Source: Sphaerospermopsis kisseleviana NIES-73
Lineage (GTDB): Bacteria > Cyanobacteriota > Cyanobacteriia > Cyanobacteriales > Nostocaceae
NCBI RefSeq assembly: GCF_002368075.1
Contig: NZ_AP018314.1
Span: forward strand, 3,506,405 to 3,546,069
Direction: 5' to 3'
Length of the DNA: 39,665 nucleotides
Numbering within the stretch: the first letter of the stretch is position 1; every line of letters begins with the position of its first letter. This document shows, one piece after another, positions 16,356 to 24,574 of this stretch. The position numbers were made by a program, and so were the translations under genes. A model generated the notes under the pieces. It was not told where the DNA came from. It searched no databases and saw nothing but the letters and a program-made list of their open reading frames with translations.

Positions 16356-17588
16356 GTGAAAAATTTTGAGACTATTGACGCTAATTTGCGGCGCAACCTA
16401 CTAATATTATTTGCAGCAGGTTTATTATTCTGGTCGGCTTTAGCTTCTTTGTTGCCAACATTACCTTTATATATAGAATCTCTAGGGGCAACAAAACAAC
16501 AAATTGGCATTGTCATGGGCTGTTTTGCCATCGGGATGTTGGTATTTCGTCCCCAATTGGGGATTTTAGCAGACCGTCAGGGTAGAAAAATTGTGTTACT
16601 GATTGGGTTGGCAGTAGCAGCGATCGCACCTTTGGGGTATTTAGTAGTAAAATCACTACCCTTATTAATGGTAATTCGCGCCTTTCATGGTATCAGTATT
16701 GCTGCCTTTGGTACTGGTTTTATTGCCTTAGTGGGAGACTTAGCACCAGAACACCGTCGGGGCGAAATCATTGGTTATATGAGTTTAGTTAATCCCATCG
16801 GTATGGCACTAGGTCCAGCTTTAGGGGGATATTTACAAGCCACAGTAGGCTACACACCTTTATTTATCGCATCTACAACTTTAGGTTTTTTGGGTTTACT
16901 CTGTCTTTTACCCGTTGTTAATCCACCTGTGATTGAAAAACCTAAAGACTTTACAGAAGATAAATTTTGGCAATTAATCACCAGTCCCCGCGTCCGTGTA
17001 CCTGCTATAGTTTTGTTACTGATTGGTTTATCGTTAGGGACGATACATACCTTTATTGCCTTGTACATGAAATCAACAGGAGTAGATTTAAATGCAGGGT
17101 TGTTTTTTACCGCCGCTGCCATATCCAGTTTTAGTGTCAGATTATTTGCAGGGCGGGCTTCTGACAAATATGGACGCGGTTTATTTGTTACTTTGAGTTT
17201 GATTTCTTTTACTATGGCACTGTTATTTATTTGGCAAGCAAACAGCGCCTTAACATTTTTAATAGGTGCAGTTGTTGAAGGTGCGGCTTCTGGAACTGCT
17301 ATTCCCATGATTTCTGCAATGATGACAGATAGAGCCTTACCCCATGAAAGAGGGCGAATTTTTGGCGTGTCTTTAATGGGATTTGATGTAGGACTAGCTA
17401 TAGCCGGTCCAGTTGTAGGTTCTATTGCCCAACAAATCGGCTATCGCAGTATGTTTGGTTTTGCTATGGGCTTAACTTTACTGGCTGTGCTGATTTTTAT
17501 TACACAGTCGAGTAAAAGTGTTACCAAATCTTTCCGCTTTGCCCTTGGCCGTGGTGAAGATGCCTATGCTTTAAAAAGCAGGGTGTAG
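16356..17588 (+). CDS. MFS transporter (drug/sugar exporter type)
   Basis: The 410-residue protein has 12 hydrophobic segments. The MFS A motif lies after helix 2 (GILADRQGRKIVLLIG), and a related motif follows helix 8 (FAGRASDKYGRG). RAFHGISIAAFGTG and GYMSLVNPIGMALGPALGGY resemble the multidrug and arabinose efflux branch. The start is GTG (KNFETID...). It should be a proton-coupled exporter in the inner membrane; substrate unknown. It follows a lipid-carrier glycosyltransferase by 47 bases, so the two may be one operon, although no functional link is proven. Confidence 0.85.
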   Translation: MKNFETIDANLRRNLLILFAAGLLFWSALASLLPTLPLYIESLGATKQQIGIVMGCFAIGMLVFRPQLGILADRQGRKIVLLIGLAVAAIAPLGYLVVKSLPLLMVIRAFHGISIAAFGTGFIALVGDLAPEHRRGEIIGYMSLVNPIGMALGPALGGYLQATVGYTPLFIASTTLGFLGLLCLLPVVNPPVIEKPKDFTEDKFWQLITSPRVRVPAIVLLLIGLSLGTIHTFIALYMKSTGVDLNAGLFFTAAAISSFSVRLFAGRASDKYGRGLFVTLSLISFTMALLFIWQANSALTFLIGAVVEGAASGTAIPMISAMMTDRALPHERGRIFGVSLMGFDVGLAIAGPVVGSIAQQIGYRSMFGFAMGLTLLAVLIFITQSSKSVTKSFRFALGRGEDAYALKSRV

Positions 17589-17832
17589 TTATCAATTGAT
17601 AATTGATAATTGACAATTGATAATTGTTTCATTCAAGGCTTCCGCCGTGAGCGTCAGCCGATAGCGTAGCGTGGCGTTAGCCATACGGTTTAAAACCTCC
17701 TCTTTCATGGGGAAAAAGCCAAAATTCCGCTTTCTCAATCCTCTTCCTTGAACGGAGAAGTAATTGTCAATTGTTCATTGTTAATTGTCCATTATTGAAA
17801 CCTATTCCCCAGTCACCAATCACTAGTCACCT
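17589..17832. repeat. Composite repeat: core element framed by inverted STRR tracts
   Basis: Left is TCAATTGATAATTGACAATT-type repeat (17590-17627), right is the inverted version TAATTGTCAATTGTTCATTG (17761-17790) and then CAGTCACC/AATCACT units. Between them, a G+C-richer core (about 17630-17758) begins TTCAAGG and ends CCTTGAA and holds GCCGATAGCGTAGCGTGGCG. No ORF. It looks like a dispersed element that sits in STRR DNA. Confidence 0.65.
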
Positions 17833-17868
17833 AAAAAAATTGCACAAACCCACTTACCGAGTTTGTGC
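17833..17868 (-). terminator. Rho-independent terminator of tRNA-Arg
   Basis: On the minus strand GCACAAAC and GTTTGTGC (plus 17842-17849 and 17861-17868) form an 8-bp perfect stem followed by AATTTTTTT. Confidence 0.85.
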
Positions 17869-17885
17869 GATGATTGTTATTTAAC

Positions 17886-17958
17886 GGGCGAGGAGGGATT
17901 CGAACCCCCGACACCGTGGTCCGTAGCCACGTGCTCTAGTCCACTGAGCTACACGCCC
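17886..17958 (-). tRNA. trnR: tRNA-Arg (anticodon ACG)
   Basis: A 73-nt cloverleaf on the minus strand: acceptor GGGCGTG with CTCGCCC (one T-T mismatch), D arm GCTC...GAGC, anticodon stem CGTGG/CCACG with loop CTACGGA (anticodon ACG, to be deaminated to ICG and read CGN), and T arm GGGGG-TTCGAAT-CCCTC. The CCA end is not encoded. It has its own terminator and lies 37 bases from divergent moaC. Confidence 0.96.
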
Positions 17959-17995
17959 TTAACCAACGAGTTTTATAATAACACATACTTCTCAA

Positions 17996-18517
17996 ATGAC
18001 GCAAGAGGTTTTTTCAAATTCTTCCCATAATTCTCAAAATATTTCTCAACTTTCTCATCTCACCCCCCAGGGAGAGGCGCAAATGGTTGATGTGTCTGGG
18101 AAAGTTGCCACTGTGCGGGAAGCTGTGGCTACTGCTAAAGTGCGAATGCTCCCAGAAACGTTAGCAGCTATTGAAGCGGGGAATACTCCTAAAGGGGATG
18201 TTGTGGCAACTGCTAGGTTAGCGGGTATTATGGCTGCTAAACAAACAGCTAATTTAATTCCCCTTTGTCATCCCTTACCTTTGCAAAAGATTACTGTTGA
18301 TATCACACCAGATGCACAACTACCCGGTTATCAAATTTATGCCACAGTCAAAACCAAGGCGGAAACAGGTGTAGAAATGGAAGCTTTAACAGCGGTTTCT
18401 GTTGCTGCTCTTACCTTATATGATATGGCTAAAGCTCTGGAAAAGTCGATTCAAATTGAATCTATTAGTTTAGTCAGTAAGACAGGTGGAAAATCTGGAA
18501 ATTATCAGCAATTTTAG
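17996..18517 (+). CDS. moaC: Cyclic pyranopterin monophosphate synthase MoaC
   Basis: MoaC converts 3',8-cH2GTP, made by MoaA, to cyclic pyranopterin monophosphate in molybdenum cofactor synthesis. The 173-residue protein has the signature MVDVSGK (about 30-36), the [18 protein letters not shown] block, and [20 protein letters not shown], followed by the conserved DMAKALEK and VSKTGGKSG. Length is typical, with an N-terminal tail of about 28 residues rich in Ser/Asn. No other moa gene is in the window. An STRR tract follows. Confidence 0.95.
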   Translation: MTQEVFSNSSHNSQNISQLSHLTPQGEAQMVDVSGKVATVREAVATAKVRMLPETLAAIEAGNTPKGDVVATARLAGIMAAKQTANLIPLCHPLPLQKITVDITPDAQLPGYQIYATVKTKAETGVEMEALTAVSVAALTLYDMAKALEKSIQIESISLVSKTGGKSGNYQQF

Positions 18518-18542
18518 ATTTTGGATTTTAAATTTTAGATTG

Positions 18543-18640
18543 GGTAATTGCTAATTGCTAATTGCTAATTGGGAAAAATAACATAGATTACCCAGTCACC
18601 AGTCACCAGTCACCAGTACCCAATCACCAGTCACCAATAA
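18543..18640. repeat. Composite STRR tract (CTAATTG then GTCACCA units)
   Basis: Four TAATTGC heptamers and, after a gap, several CAGTCAC and CAATCAC heptamers between moaC and the next small gene. Confidence 0.88.
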
Positions 18641-18698
18641 TAACGAGAATGTGTTAACATCTGTAACAAATTCACAAATTCACAAATATTAATTATTT

Positions 18699-18956
18699 AT
18701 GCCTCCTCGTTGGCCACGCAAACCAGATCGTAAAGATCCAGAGTTCCGTAAGTTAGATGATCGGATGAATTTTGCTTTTCATGTAGCTGTTGCTGCTACT
18801 GTTAATTCTGGGTTGTGGTTTTTCCACATCTTGAAATCTACATCCTGGGAATGGTTGACACCATTAACTCTAGGTTGGGTAGGGGTAATATTGCTGCATT
18901 TCATTTATATTAGTGCGATCGCTAATTACTCAGAAACTCCACCCTCATCAACCTGA
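18699..18956 (+). CDS. 85-aa 2TM-domain membrane protein
   Basis: A basic N-terminus (PPRWPRKPDRKDPEFRKLDD) is followed by two hydrophobic segments (FAFHVAVAATVNSGLWFFH and LTPLTLGWVGVILLHFIYIS), the pattern of the 2TM domain family in cyanobacteria. Function is unknown. It is monocistronic, and its product should sit in the inner or thylakoid membrane with the basic tail in the cytoplasm. Confidence 0.75.
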   Translation: MPPRWPRKPDRKDPEFRKLDDRMNFAFHVAVAATVNSGLWFFHILKSTSWEWLTPLTLGWVGVILLHFIYISAIANYSETPPSST

Positions 18957-19085
18957 AGACTGACTGCTAATGCTGGGGCGTTGTCACCGATGGTAGTAGA
19001 TACAGTCTAGCTAATTGCGCCATAATATGAAATAAGCTGAAATCAACTAAAAATCTGCGCCCTTGTTTTGTAATGAGGTTATTTT

Positions 19086-19394
19086 ATGGCTACAACTCCT
19101 ACCACAGAAATACTAGAAGCCCTAGCAGCAGAAATAGGCGAAAATGTCTATATAGATATTGCTAAATGGCATCTTTACCTATCTGATGCCAAACTTCATA
19201 CCGTCGTTGCTGAAAAATTATATCCTTTAATTGTTGATAGAAATGTCAATGAAGACAGAGTTTTACAATTATTAGCATCCATCCCTGTGAAAATTGGTGG
19301 TGGGAGAAAAGAACTACCTTTGATTGATTTATTGCCGCTGCAATGTCAAGTAAGCTTGGTTGATATATTGGAAAAATATCAACGGGAAGTTTAA
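19086..19394 (+). CDS. DUF3181-like conserved cyanobacterial protein (102 aa)
   Basis: A small soluble, mainly helical protein (EILEALAAEIGENVYIDIAK, WHLYLSDAKLHTVVAEKLYP, PVKIGGGRKELPLIDLLPL) that matches my memory of DUF3181, found widely in cyanobacteria and plastid-related lineages. Function unknown. A repeat array starts about 35 bases after its stop. Confidence 0.75.
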   Translation: MATTPTTEILEALAAEIGENVYIDIAKWHLYLSDAKLHTVVAEKLYPLIVDRNVNEDRVLQLLASIPVKIGGGRKELPLIDLLPLQCQVSLVDILEKYQREV

Positions 19395-19427
19395 GTTATT
19401 CAGGAGTCAGGAGTCAGGAGTCTTAAT

Positions 19428-19600
19428 GGCGAAGCATTCGGCCGATAAATTATCAATTTTTATCACAGGTTATTTTCCTGTAAGGGCGAAGCATTCGGCC
19501 GATAAATTATCAATTTTTATCACAGGTTATTTTCCTGTAAGGGCGAAGCATTCGGCCGATAAATTATCAATTTTTATCACAGGTTATTTTCCGAATGCTT
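19428..19600. repeat. Three tandem 57-bp units of a dispersed hairpin repeat
   Basis: GCGAAGCATTCGG starts at 19429, 19486 and 19543, exactly 57 bp apart, and the first two units are nearly or fully identical. Each contains an ACAGG...CCTGT inverted repeat and GATAAATTATC-type A/T palindromes. The array is closed by the inverse CCGAATGCTTCGCC at 19591-19604, so the whole array can fold as one large hairpin. Because 57 is a multiple of 3, a long open frame of repeated peptide appears, which I do not regard as a gene. Confidence 0.95.
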
Positions 19601-19642
19601 CGCCCCTACTTCGCCCCTACTTCGCCCCTACTTCGCCCGTAC
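19599..19642. repeat. Four tandem 11-bp repeats (TTCGCCCCTAC)
   Basis: Units at 19599, 19610, 19621 and 19632; the last has C to G (TTCGCCCGTAC). They grow from the right arm of the hairpin repeat. Confidence 0.92.
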
Positions 19643-19753
19643 AGGAGTCAGAAGTAAAATTGACTTGATTTACCTGTTAATTGACGTTATTATCGGTTGT
19701 AAATTCACACATCCTTCAATACTAAATAACATAATTAAAGGAGGATTTTTGGT

Positions 19754-19972
19754 ATGTTTTTACAAATCAAAAATAGTCGGGATTTAGTCAAAATTGTTGA
19801 TTTTCAAGAATTAATTGATCCTAATAGTGAGATTGTACACGCTAAAGATCAAGAAGGACAAGAAGAACAGGAAACAGACACCTATCAAAAGGAAGATTTG
19901 GTTTTTCCATCAGGGGAAAAATTACCACGTTGTTGGTTAGATGCTAATTACCAAACAGCGCACGCTGCATAG
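19754..19972 (+). CDS. 72-aa hypothetical acidic protein
   Basis: A perfect AAAGGAGG stands upstream of the ATG (19740-19746, 7-9 bases off), so translation should be strong. The product starts MFLQIKNSRDLVKIVDFQEL and ends VFPSGEKLPRCWLDANYQT, with an acidic Gln/Glu-rich middle. I recognise it only as a type of small conserved cyanobacterial protein of unknown function. A very strong terminator follows. No membrane segment or metal motif. Confidence 0.7.
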   Translation: MFLQIKNSRDLVKIVDFQELIDPNSEIVHAKDQEGQEEQETDTYQKEDLVFPSGEKLPRCWLDANYQTAHAA

Positions 19973-19997
19973 TAGAATTAAATATCATGGTAGATAT

Positions 19998-20034
19998 TGT
20001 AGGGGTTTAGCATTGCTAAACCCCTACATTTTTA
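19998..20034 (+). terminator. Strong rho-independent terminator
   Basis: TGTAGGGGTTTAGC (19998-20011) pairs perfectly with GCTAAACCCCTACA (20015-20028), loop of 3, followed by TTTTT. It ends the 72-aa gene and lies just before the 3' end of the convergent ABA4-like gene. Confidence 0.92.
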
Positions 20035-20053
20035 TCAATTCTCAATTTTGCAT

Positions 20054-20515
20054 CTAATTAACAGCAGCTTTTTCTTCTACTGTCACACTTTCACCTTTAG
20101 AAAATGCTTTAAAAATCCAAGCTGTGAAAATATGAGAAAGTACACCCATTGGACCTGCAAATAAACACAAAGCTAAAGAGTGAATTGTCCAAACTCCGGT
20201 TTTTTGACCTTCCCAATAAATCCATCTTCCGACAAATAAATCCATCACCAGAAAATGAATCCAACCTGTAGCAGCAGCTTTTTCATCTGCAAAAAATCTC
20301 GCAATATCTGCTAACTGAGGATTTGATAAAGCAGCGGCATTTTCTGGGGTAATACTGCTGACAAATAAATACACATAAGCAGCAGCTAAAACCACAAAAG
20401 GAATAAATGATTCCATTACCTTGCGGGTGACTTTCCAGTTAGGTAATAAAATCATTAACGCCCAAAAGGGTAAAACAAACAAATTGGCGATATTGAATAA
20501 ATCGGTGATATTCAT
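20054..20515 (-). CDS. ABA4-like (DUF4281) membrane protein
   Basis: The 153-residue protein has four hydrophobic segments ([73 protein letters not shown]). The conserved [14 protein letters not shown] and GPMG blocks belong to the family of plant ABA4, which is needed for neoxanthin synthesis in plastids. Cyanobacteria lack neoxanthin, so the role here may be carotenoid-related but is not known. Downstream (lower coordinates) is a convergent terminator; upstream is a long STRR tract that may hold the promoter boundary. Confidence 0.85.
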   Translation of the reverse strand: MNITDLFNIANLFVLPFWALMILLPNWKVTRKVMESFIPFVVLAAAYVYLFVSSITPENAAALSNPQLADIARFFADEKAAATGWIHFLVMDLFVGRWIYWEGQKTGVWTIHSLALCLFAGPMGVLSHIFTAWIFKAFSKGESVTVEEKAAVN

Positions 20516-20521
20516 ATATTA

Positions 20522-20645
20522 GGGAATTGGGAATTGGGAATTGGGAATTGGGAATTGGGAATTGGGAATTGGGAATTGGGAATTGGGAATGGGTGATTAA
20601 AAACCTACAGACTCCTTGATTTCCTGACTCCTGACTCCTGACTCC
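20522..20645. repeat. Long STRR tract (GGGAATT x about 10, then CTGACTC units)
   Basis: About ten head-to-tail GGGAATT heptamers at 20522-20590 are followed, after a short spacer, by three CTGACTC heptamers (20619-20645). The tract lies upstream of the ABA4-like gene and right after the 3' end of the CobW gene. Confidence 0.95.
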
Positions 20646-20654
20646 TTCTATATC

Positions 20655-21716
20655 TTACAAAGCTACTAATTGAGATTCTATTTCTGATGATTGTAAATCA
20701 CGACCGATAAAAACTAAACGGGTTTGTTTTGCTTCTTCTGGTTTCCAAGGACGATCATAAAATTTTTCAAATCTTGTTCCTACACCTTGCATCACTAACC
20801 GCATGGGTTTATTAGCAACTGCGACAAAACCTTTAATTCTGTAAATTTCTTGTTGTTCTGCCAGTTTCTTTAATGTTTCTTGCAGTTTTTCCGGGTCAAA
20901 GGTACGATTTAAAATGACGTGAGTTGAATTTATTTCATCATCGTGATCATGATCTTCTTCGGTGTCGTGATGACTAGGACGATCATCTAAATTATCTTCA
21001 ACTGCGGATTCAAATCCTAATAATATAGATGGGTCAAGTTTACCATAATCACTAGAAACTATTTTCACTTCTCTAGGTAATTCGTTTTTGACTAATTCTA
21101 CAACTTGGGATTTTTGCTGATCATCAACTAAGTCGGTTTTATTCAAAATCACTAAATCTGCACAAGCAAGTTGATCTTCAAACAATTCTTGTAATGGTGT
21201 TTCATGTTCTAGACTATCATCTTCTTGTCTTTGGGCAGCGATCGCTTCTAAATCACTAGCAAATGTTCCCGCAGCAACCGCAGCACAATCTACCACTGTA
21301 ATTACTGCATCTACTGTAGCAGCATTGCGGATTTCTTGCCAACGAAAGGCTTTAACTAAGGGTTTTGGTAATGCTAAACCAGAGGTTTCAATTACAATAC
21401 AATCAATACTATCACGGCGTTTAATTAACTCCTGCATTGTGGGGTAAAATTCCTCTTGCACAGTGCAGCATAAACAGCCATTTGTGAGTTCAAATATATT
21501 GTTATTATTTTGGGTTTCTGGATTTTCTTGTATTTCATCTTCGGGGCAAATTTGGCAGGATTTTAATAATTCTCCATCTATTCCAAGTTCGCCAAATTCG
21601 TTAACTAATACTGCTATGCGTCGTCCTTCGTTGTTTTGGAGTAGGTGACGGATGAGGCTGGTTTTACCGCTTCCTAAAAAGCCTGTGATGACTGTAACGG
21701 GGATTTTTGTTGCCAT
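20655..21716 (-). CDS. cobW: CobW/G3E-family GTPase metallochaperone
   Basis: G3E GTPases deliver metals (Zn, Co or Ni). The 353-residue protein has Walker A GFLGSGKT (12-19), the metal-binding GCLCC (Cys81, Cys83, Cys84), VIETSGLA (Walker B region), guanine-specific NKTD (192-195), and a His/Asp-rich loop HHDTEEDHDHDDE near 248-260. The C-terminal CobW domain (GFVAVANKPMRLVMQGVGTR) is complete. The subgroup with a His-rich loop is linked to cobalamin synthesis (CobW) or to Zn supply; no riboswitch, Zur box or cob gene is visible here, so the metal is not settled. Confidence 0.9.
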   Translation of the reverse strand: MATKIPVTVITGFLGSGKTSLIRHLLQNNEGRRIAVLVNEFGELGIDGELLKSCQICPEDEIQENPETQNNNNIFELTNGCLCCTVQEEFYPTMQELIKRRDSIDCIVIETSGLALPKPLVKAFRWQEIRNAATVDAVITVVDCAAVAAGTFASDLEAIAAQRQEDDSLEHETPLQELFEDQLACADLVILNKTDLVDDQQKSQVVELVKNELPREVKIVSSDYGKLDPSILLGFESAVEDNLDDRPSHHDTEEDHDHDDEINSTHVILNRTFDPEKLQETLKKLAEQQEIYRIKGFVAVANKPMRLVMQGVGTRFEKFYDRPWKPEEAKQTRLVFIGRDLQSSEIESQLVAL

Positions 21717-21906
21717 GTTTGGTGTGTTGTTTTGTTATTTGATTTTACCACAATATCCAGATCCCTGAGTTTTTAGATTAATTTACAATTTATTGACAGG
21801 TTTAAAGAAGAAGTCGGGGATCTTATTTTATTGAACCACGAAGACACGAAGGACACGAAGGAAGAAGAGAATAAGAAAGAAAAATTGATTTCAGAAGTCG
21901 GGGATT
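21717..21906. repeat. Intergenic repeats: AGAAGTCGGGGATCT copies and ACGAAGGACACGAAGG
   Basis: AGAAGTCGGGGATCT at 21809-21823 and AGAAGTCGGGGATTT at 21893-21907 are direct copies of a motif that forms a perfect inverted repeat at 31405-31469. Between them is CACGAAGACACGAAGGACAC, a tandem ACGAAG(G)AC motif common in cyanobacterial spacers. The second copy runs into the stop codon of the 69-aa gene. Confidence 0.85.
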
Positions 21907-22116
21907 TTATCTCATTTCTGAGATAATATTAGTAATTGTATCTTGTAAAGATTGATTGTTAAGTCTTTGATTCAGTATTTCTCCTCTTTGAAGTATGCTT
22001 TTTTTGAGAATATTCCAATCAGGTTTAATTTGTAATTCGGTTTCTAATAATTGTTTCTCTTCTGGGGATAAACAATGAATAATTTCAACTAATTTTTTTA
22101 CTAATTCCCTGTTCAT
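21907..22116 (-). CDS. 69-aa small protein, antitoxin-like, possibly C-terminally cut
   Basis: The frame starts MNRELVKKLVEIIHCLSPEE and contains KQLLETELQIKPDW, resembling small cyanobacterial proteins that often precede PIN-domain toxins. In those, the chain usually runs some residues beyond the ISEMR with which this one ends. Here the stop lies in a copy of the AGAAGTCGGGGAT repeat, and no toxin gene follows. It may be the truncated survivor of a toxin-antitoxin pair. Family assignment is weak. Confidence 0.5.
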   Translation of the reverse strand: MNRELVKKLVEIIHCLSPEEKQLLETELQIKPDWNILKKSILQRGEILNQRLNNQSLQDTITNIISEMR

Positions 22117-22226
22117 GGTTGTGGTTATTGGTGAGGAATAATTGTTGATATTTATTAATTATAACGTAAGTTGCTTTATTTAACCCAATACTTATCGGTT
22201 AAGCTCAAAAAAATCAAATTATGTAG

Positions 22227-22251
22227 GTTGGGTTGAGGAACGAAACCCAAC
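22227..22251 (-). terminator. Hairpin downstream of kinase gene
   Basis: GTTGGGTT (22227-22234) and AACCCAAC (22244-22251) form an 8-bp stem. On the minus strand a T-rich stretch (GATTTTTTTG) comes about 12 bases later, so termination is plausible but not classic. This GTTGGGTT...AACCCAAC motif is also a common cyanobacterial repeat. Confidence 0.5.
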
Positions 22252-22275
22252 ATTTACATGGAAGAATGATTTGAT

Positions 22276-24189
22276 CTATTCTTTTTGCCAAATTCTGATT
22301 TCACCGTAATCACTTTCCTTACTACGACTACGACTAATTAATAACTTACCATCTAAACTAAAAATCAGAGAGACTATAGGATCTGAATGTTCATGAAGAG
22401 ATTGAAGCTTATTACCATTCTCTAAATCATATATATTGATAATGCTATCTTGACCACCACTAGCTATAATTTGCTCAGTAGGGCTACAAACTACATAGGC
22501 TAATTCATAGTGTCCTGTTAAAGAAAATAATTCTTGAGATTTTTCTATATCCCATATTTTTATTTTCTGATCATAACCAGAACTCACTAGAAATTTACCG
22601 TCTGAACTGAAACAAAGTGAATATGTAAACTCTAGATGGCCTGGTAGGCGTGTAATGATTTCTCCTGTGTATTTATCCAAAATGACTATATTATTTGAGA
22701 ATGATCTTTCATCCATACCGTGAAAGTGCCAAAAACCAACAGCTAGTTGAGATTCTTGTTTGGGATTAAAAGCTAGACACTTAAAGCGTATACTAACTTC
22801 ATTATCGTAATCATCGTCATCATAATAATTATCAGGTTTTGGAACAGGCTCTAAGGTTTTTCCTTGCACAACACCTTGTGTATCTTTTAGTAACCATATA
22901 TAAATTTTATGATTATCATGACCAGTTGCCACACTGTTACTATCATTACTAAAAGAAAAAGCTAAGATACCTCCAGAACCTTTCTTACGTATTTCTTGAT
23001 TAAAAGTTGCAGGTTTATAATCATGTGAATTTAATAAATATGATAATTTCCAGACTTTCAAGGCTGTTGTTATGGTTGATGTAGTCACTAAAAATTTACC
23101 ATCATTACTTAAACCCATTTTCAATAAAAAGTCTTCATCGGTGTTGACAACCTCTACAGATTTAAAAAGTTCTCCTGTTTGAGTATCCCAAAACTTTATT
23201 TGTCCATCATTGGTTACACTAATTATATATTTATCATCAGGGGTAATAGCTATTGAAGTATTATAATTTTGCCTCCAATCATATGACCAATGGCTAACCA
23301 AAGAATCAACCTTTATAGTCTTTATACATTTCCATAGGTTGATGTTTTTATCTATTTTTTGTTTTTGTTTAACTTCCTCATAAGCTTGTTCTGCTGAACT
23401 ATATAATCTTTTTACCAGTTTTTCGAGAATAGTTAACAGACCTTGACTAATGTTAATATATTGATCTTGCTCTTCGAGTTGGCTTTTCCAACATCCAAAC
23501 CAGTCCTTTATATCATTTCTTATATAATCGTTAGGATTCTGATTGCTCAATAAATGACAACAAGTAGCTCCTAAATCATATAAATCCTTTTTCCATTCAT
23601 CATAATCAGAGTCATAAAATCCATAATTGTCTTCTCCAAGACTATTGATATTATTAGAATTATTAGATAGATTTTCTTTAGCAAGTCCAAAATCAATCAG
23701 AAATAGCTTACGAGTTTTATATTCTCTAACTATATTTTTAGCATATATATCTCGATGATATATTTTACGAGAGTGAATGTCATTAAGAATTTGTAAAATT
23801 ACATTTAGAATCTCCCATATATCCTGTTCATTGAAAAATTTTTGAGGTTTAGTGGATAATTCTTTTTCTAAATTTTCTCCATCAATGTAATCTTGTATAA
23901 TCAAATTATCCTTGATCTCAAAAGCTAATAATTTAGGGATATTAGGATTCTCGATTTCCTTGAGAATCTTAGCCTCTCTCTCAAATCTCTCAATTAATTT
24001 TTCAAACTTATCAGGGTACTTATCTTTTAAAGAATTAAATTTAGCACTAAAGTTTTTAACAACGCATTTTTGATCAAATCTTTTTGTATCTTCAGCCAGA
24101 TATATTTCACTAAATCCTCCTTTATCCAGATTTTCTTTTATTATGTAGCGGCCATTGGATACTTCATCGCCTATTTTATATTTAGCCAT
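22276..24189 (-). CDS. Serine/threonine protein kinase with C-terminal WD40 repeats
   Basis: Residues about 13-280 form an Hanks-type kinase: glycine loop LDKGGFSEIY, Lys45 in CVVKNF, catalytic HRDIYAKN (His145-Asn152) and DFG (166-168). The glycine loop is weak and the Lys-Asn pair of the catalytic loop is intact, so activity is likely. From about residue 310 come WD40 repeats ending in WD-like pairs (IKFWDTQTGELFKS, IKIWDIEKSQELFS, INIYDLENGNKLQS, IRIWQKE), probably 6-7 blades for binding partner proteins. There is no membrane helix, so it is cytoplasmic. GTGAGGG precedes the ATG. Such kinase-WD40 fusions are common in filamentous cyanobacteria; the signal is unknown. Confidence 0.92.
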   Translation of the reverse strand: MAKYKIGDEVSNGRYIIKENLDKGGFSEIYLAEDTKRFDQKCVVKNFSAKFNSLKDKYPDKFEKLIERFEREAKILKEIENPNIPKLLAFEIKDNLIIQDYIDGENLEKELSTKPQKFFNEQDIWEILNVILQILNDIHSRKIYHRDIYAKNIVREYKTRKLFLIDFGLAKENLSNNSNNINSLGEDNYGFYDSDYDEWKKDLYDLGATCCHLLSNQNPNDYIRNDIKDWFGCWKSQLEEQDQYINISQGLLTILEKLVKRLYSSAEQAYEEVKQKQKIDKNINLWKCIKTIKVDSLVSHWSYDWRQNYNTSIAITPDDKYIISVTNDGQIKFWDTQTGELFKSVEVVNTDEDFLLKMGLSNDGKFLVTTSTITTALKVWKLSYLLNSHDYKPATFNQEIRKKGSGGILAFSFSNDSNSVATGHDNHKIYIWLLKDTQGVVQGKTLEPVPKPDNYYDDDDYDNEVSIRFKCLAFNPKQESQLAVGFWHFHGMDERSFSNNIVILDKYTGEIITRLPGHLEFTYSLCFSSDGKFLVSSGYDQKIKIWDIEKSQELFSLTGHYELAYVVCSPTEQIIASGGQDSIINIYDLENGNKLQSLHEHSDPIVSLIFSLDGKLLISRSRSKESDYGEIRIWQKE

Positions 24190-24574
24190 ATAACCCTCAC
24201 TATATTGTTATTTATCTTTCAAACAGTAGTATTACATAAATTTAAGAGCGTTTGCAGTTGGGCAAATTTTACCATGCAGAAAATTTATGATACTATTTTA
24301 CGTATTTTTACTTAATATAAATATCTAACCTCTACCCCTTGATTCAGTATTGCTAAATGCTCTGGATTTGCCATAATCTAGTTTTTATACCTAAAATTGC
24401 CAATATTCGGATTTTAACCTAAGTTCATTAAGCTGAGAATGCAATAAACAAAGTTTAATCAAAATAGCGATCGCCTTGTTTTCACAAAAATGCGTTAACT
24501 GGCGATCGCCATAAATATCCATCAAGTTTTTGAGAGTGAAAGTTTAACCAAAATTTTAACTTAGATCAAAATTC
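24190..24574. other. 385-bp intergenic region between kinase and hicB
   Basis: Contains two HIP1 octamers (near 24466 and 24503) and is A/T-rich. It must hold the kinase promoter and the end of the hicAB transcript. I see no ORF or strong terminator. Confidence 0.45.

Noticed and set aside
19360-19668. 102-residue ORF with three exact 19-residue repeats after the DUF3181-like gene
   Set aside because: It consists of the 57-bp DNA repeat read in one frame, overlaps the end of the real gene, and has no ribosome site; repeat periodicity explains the open frame.
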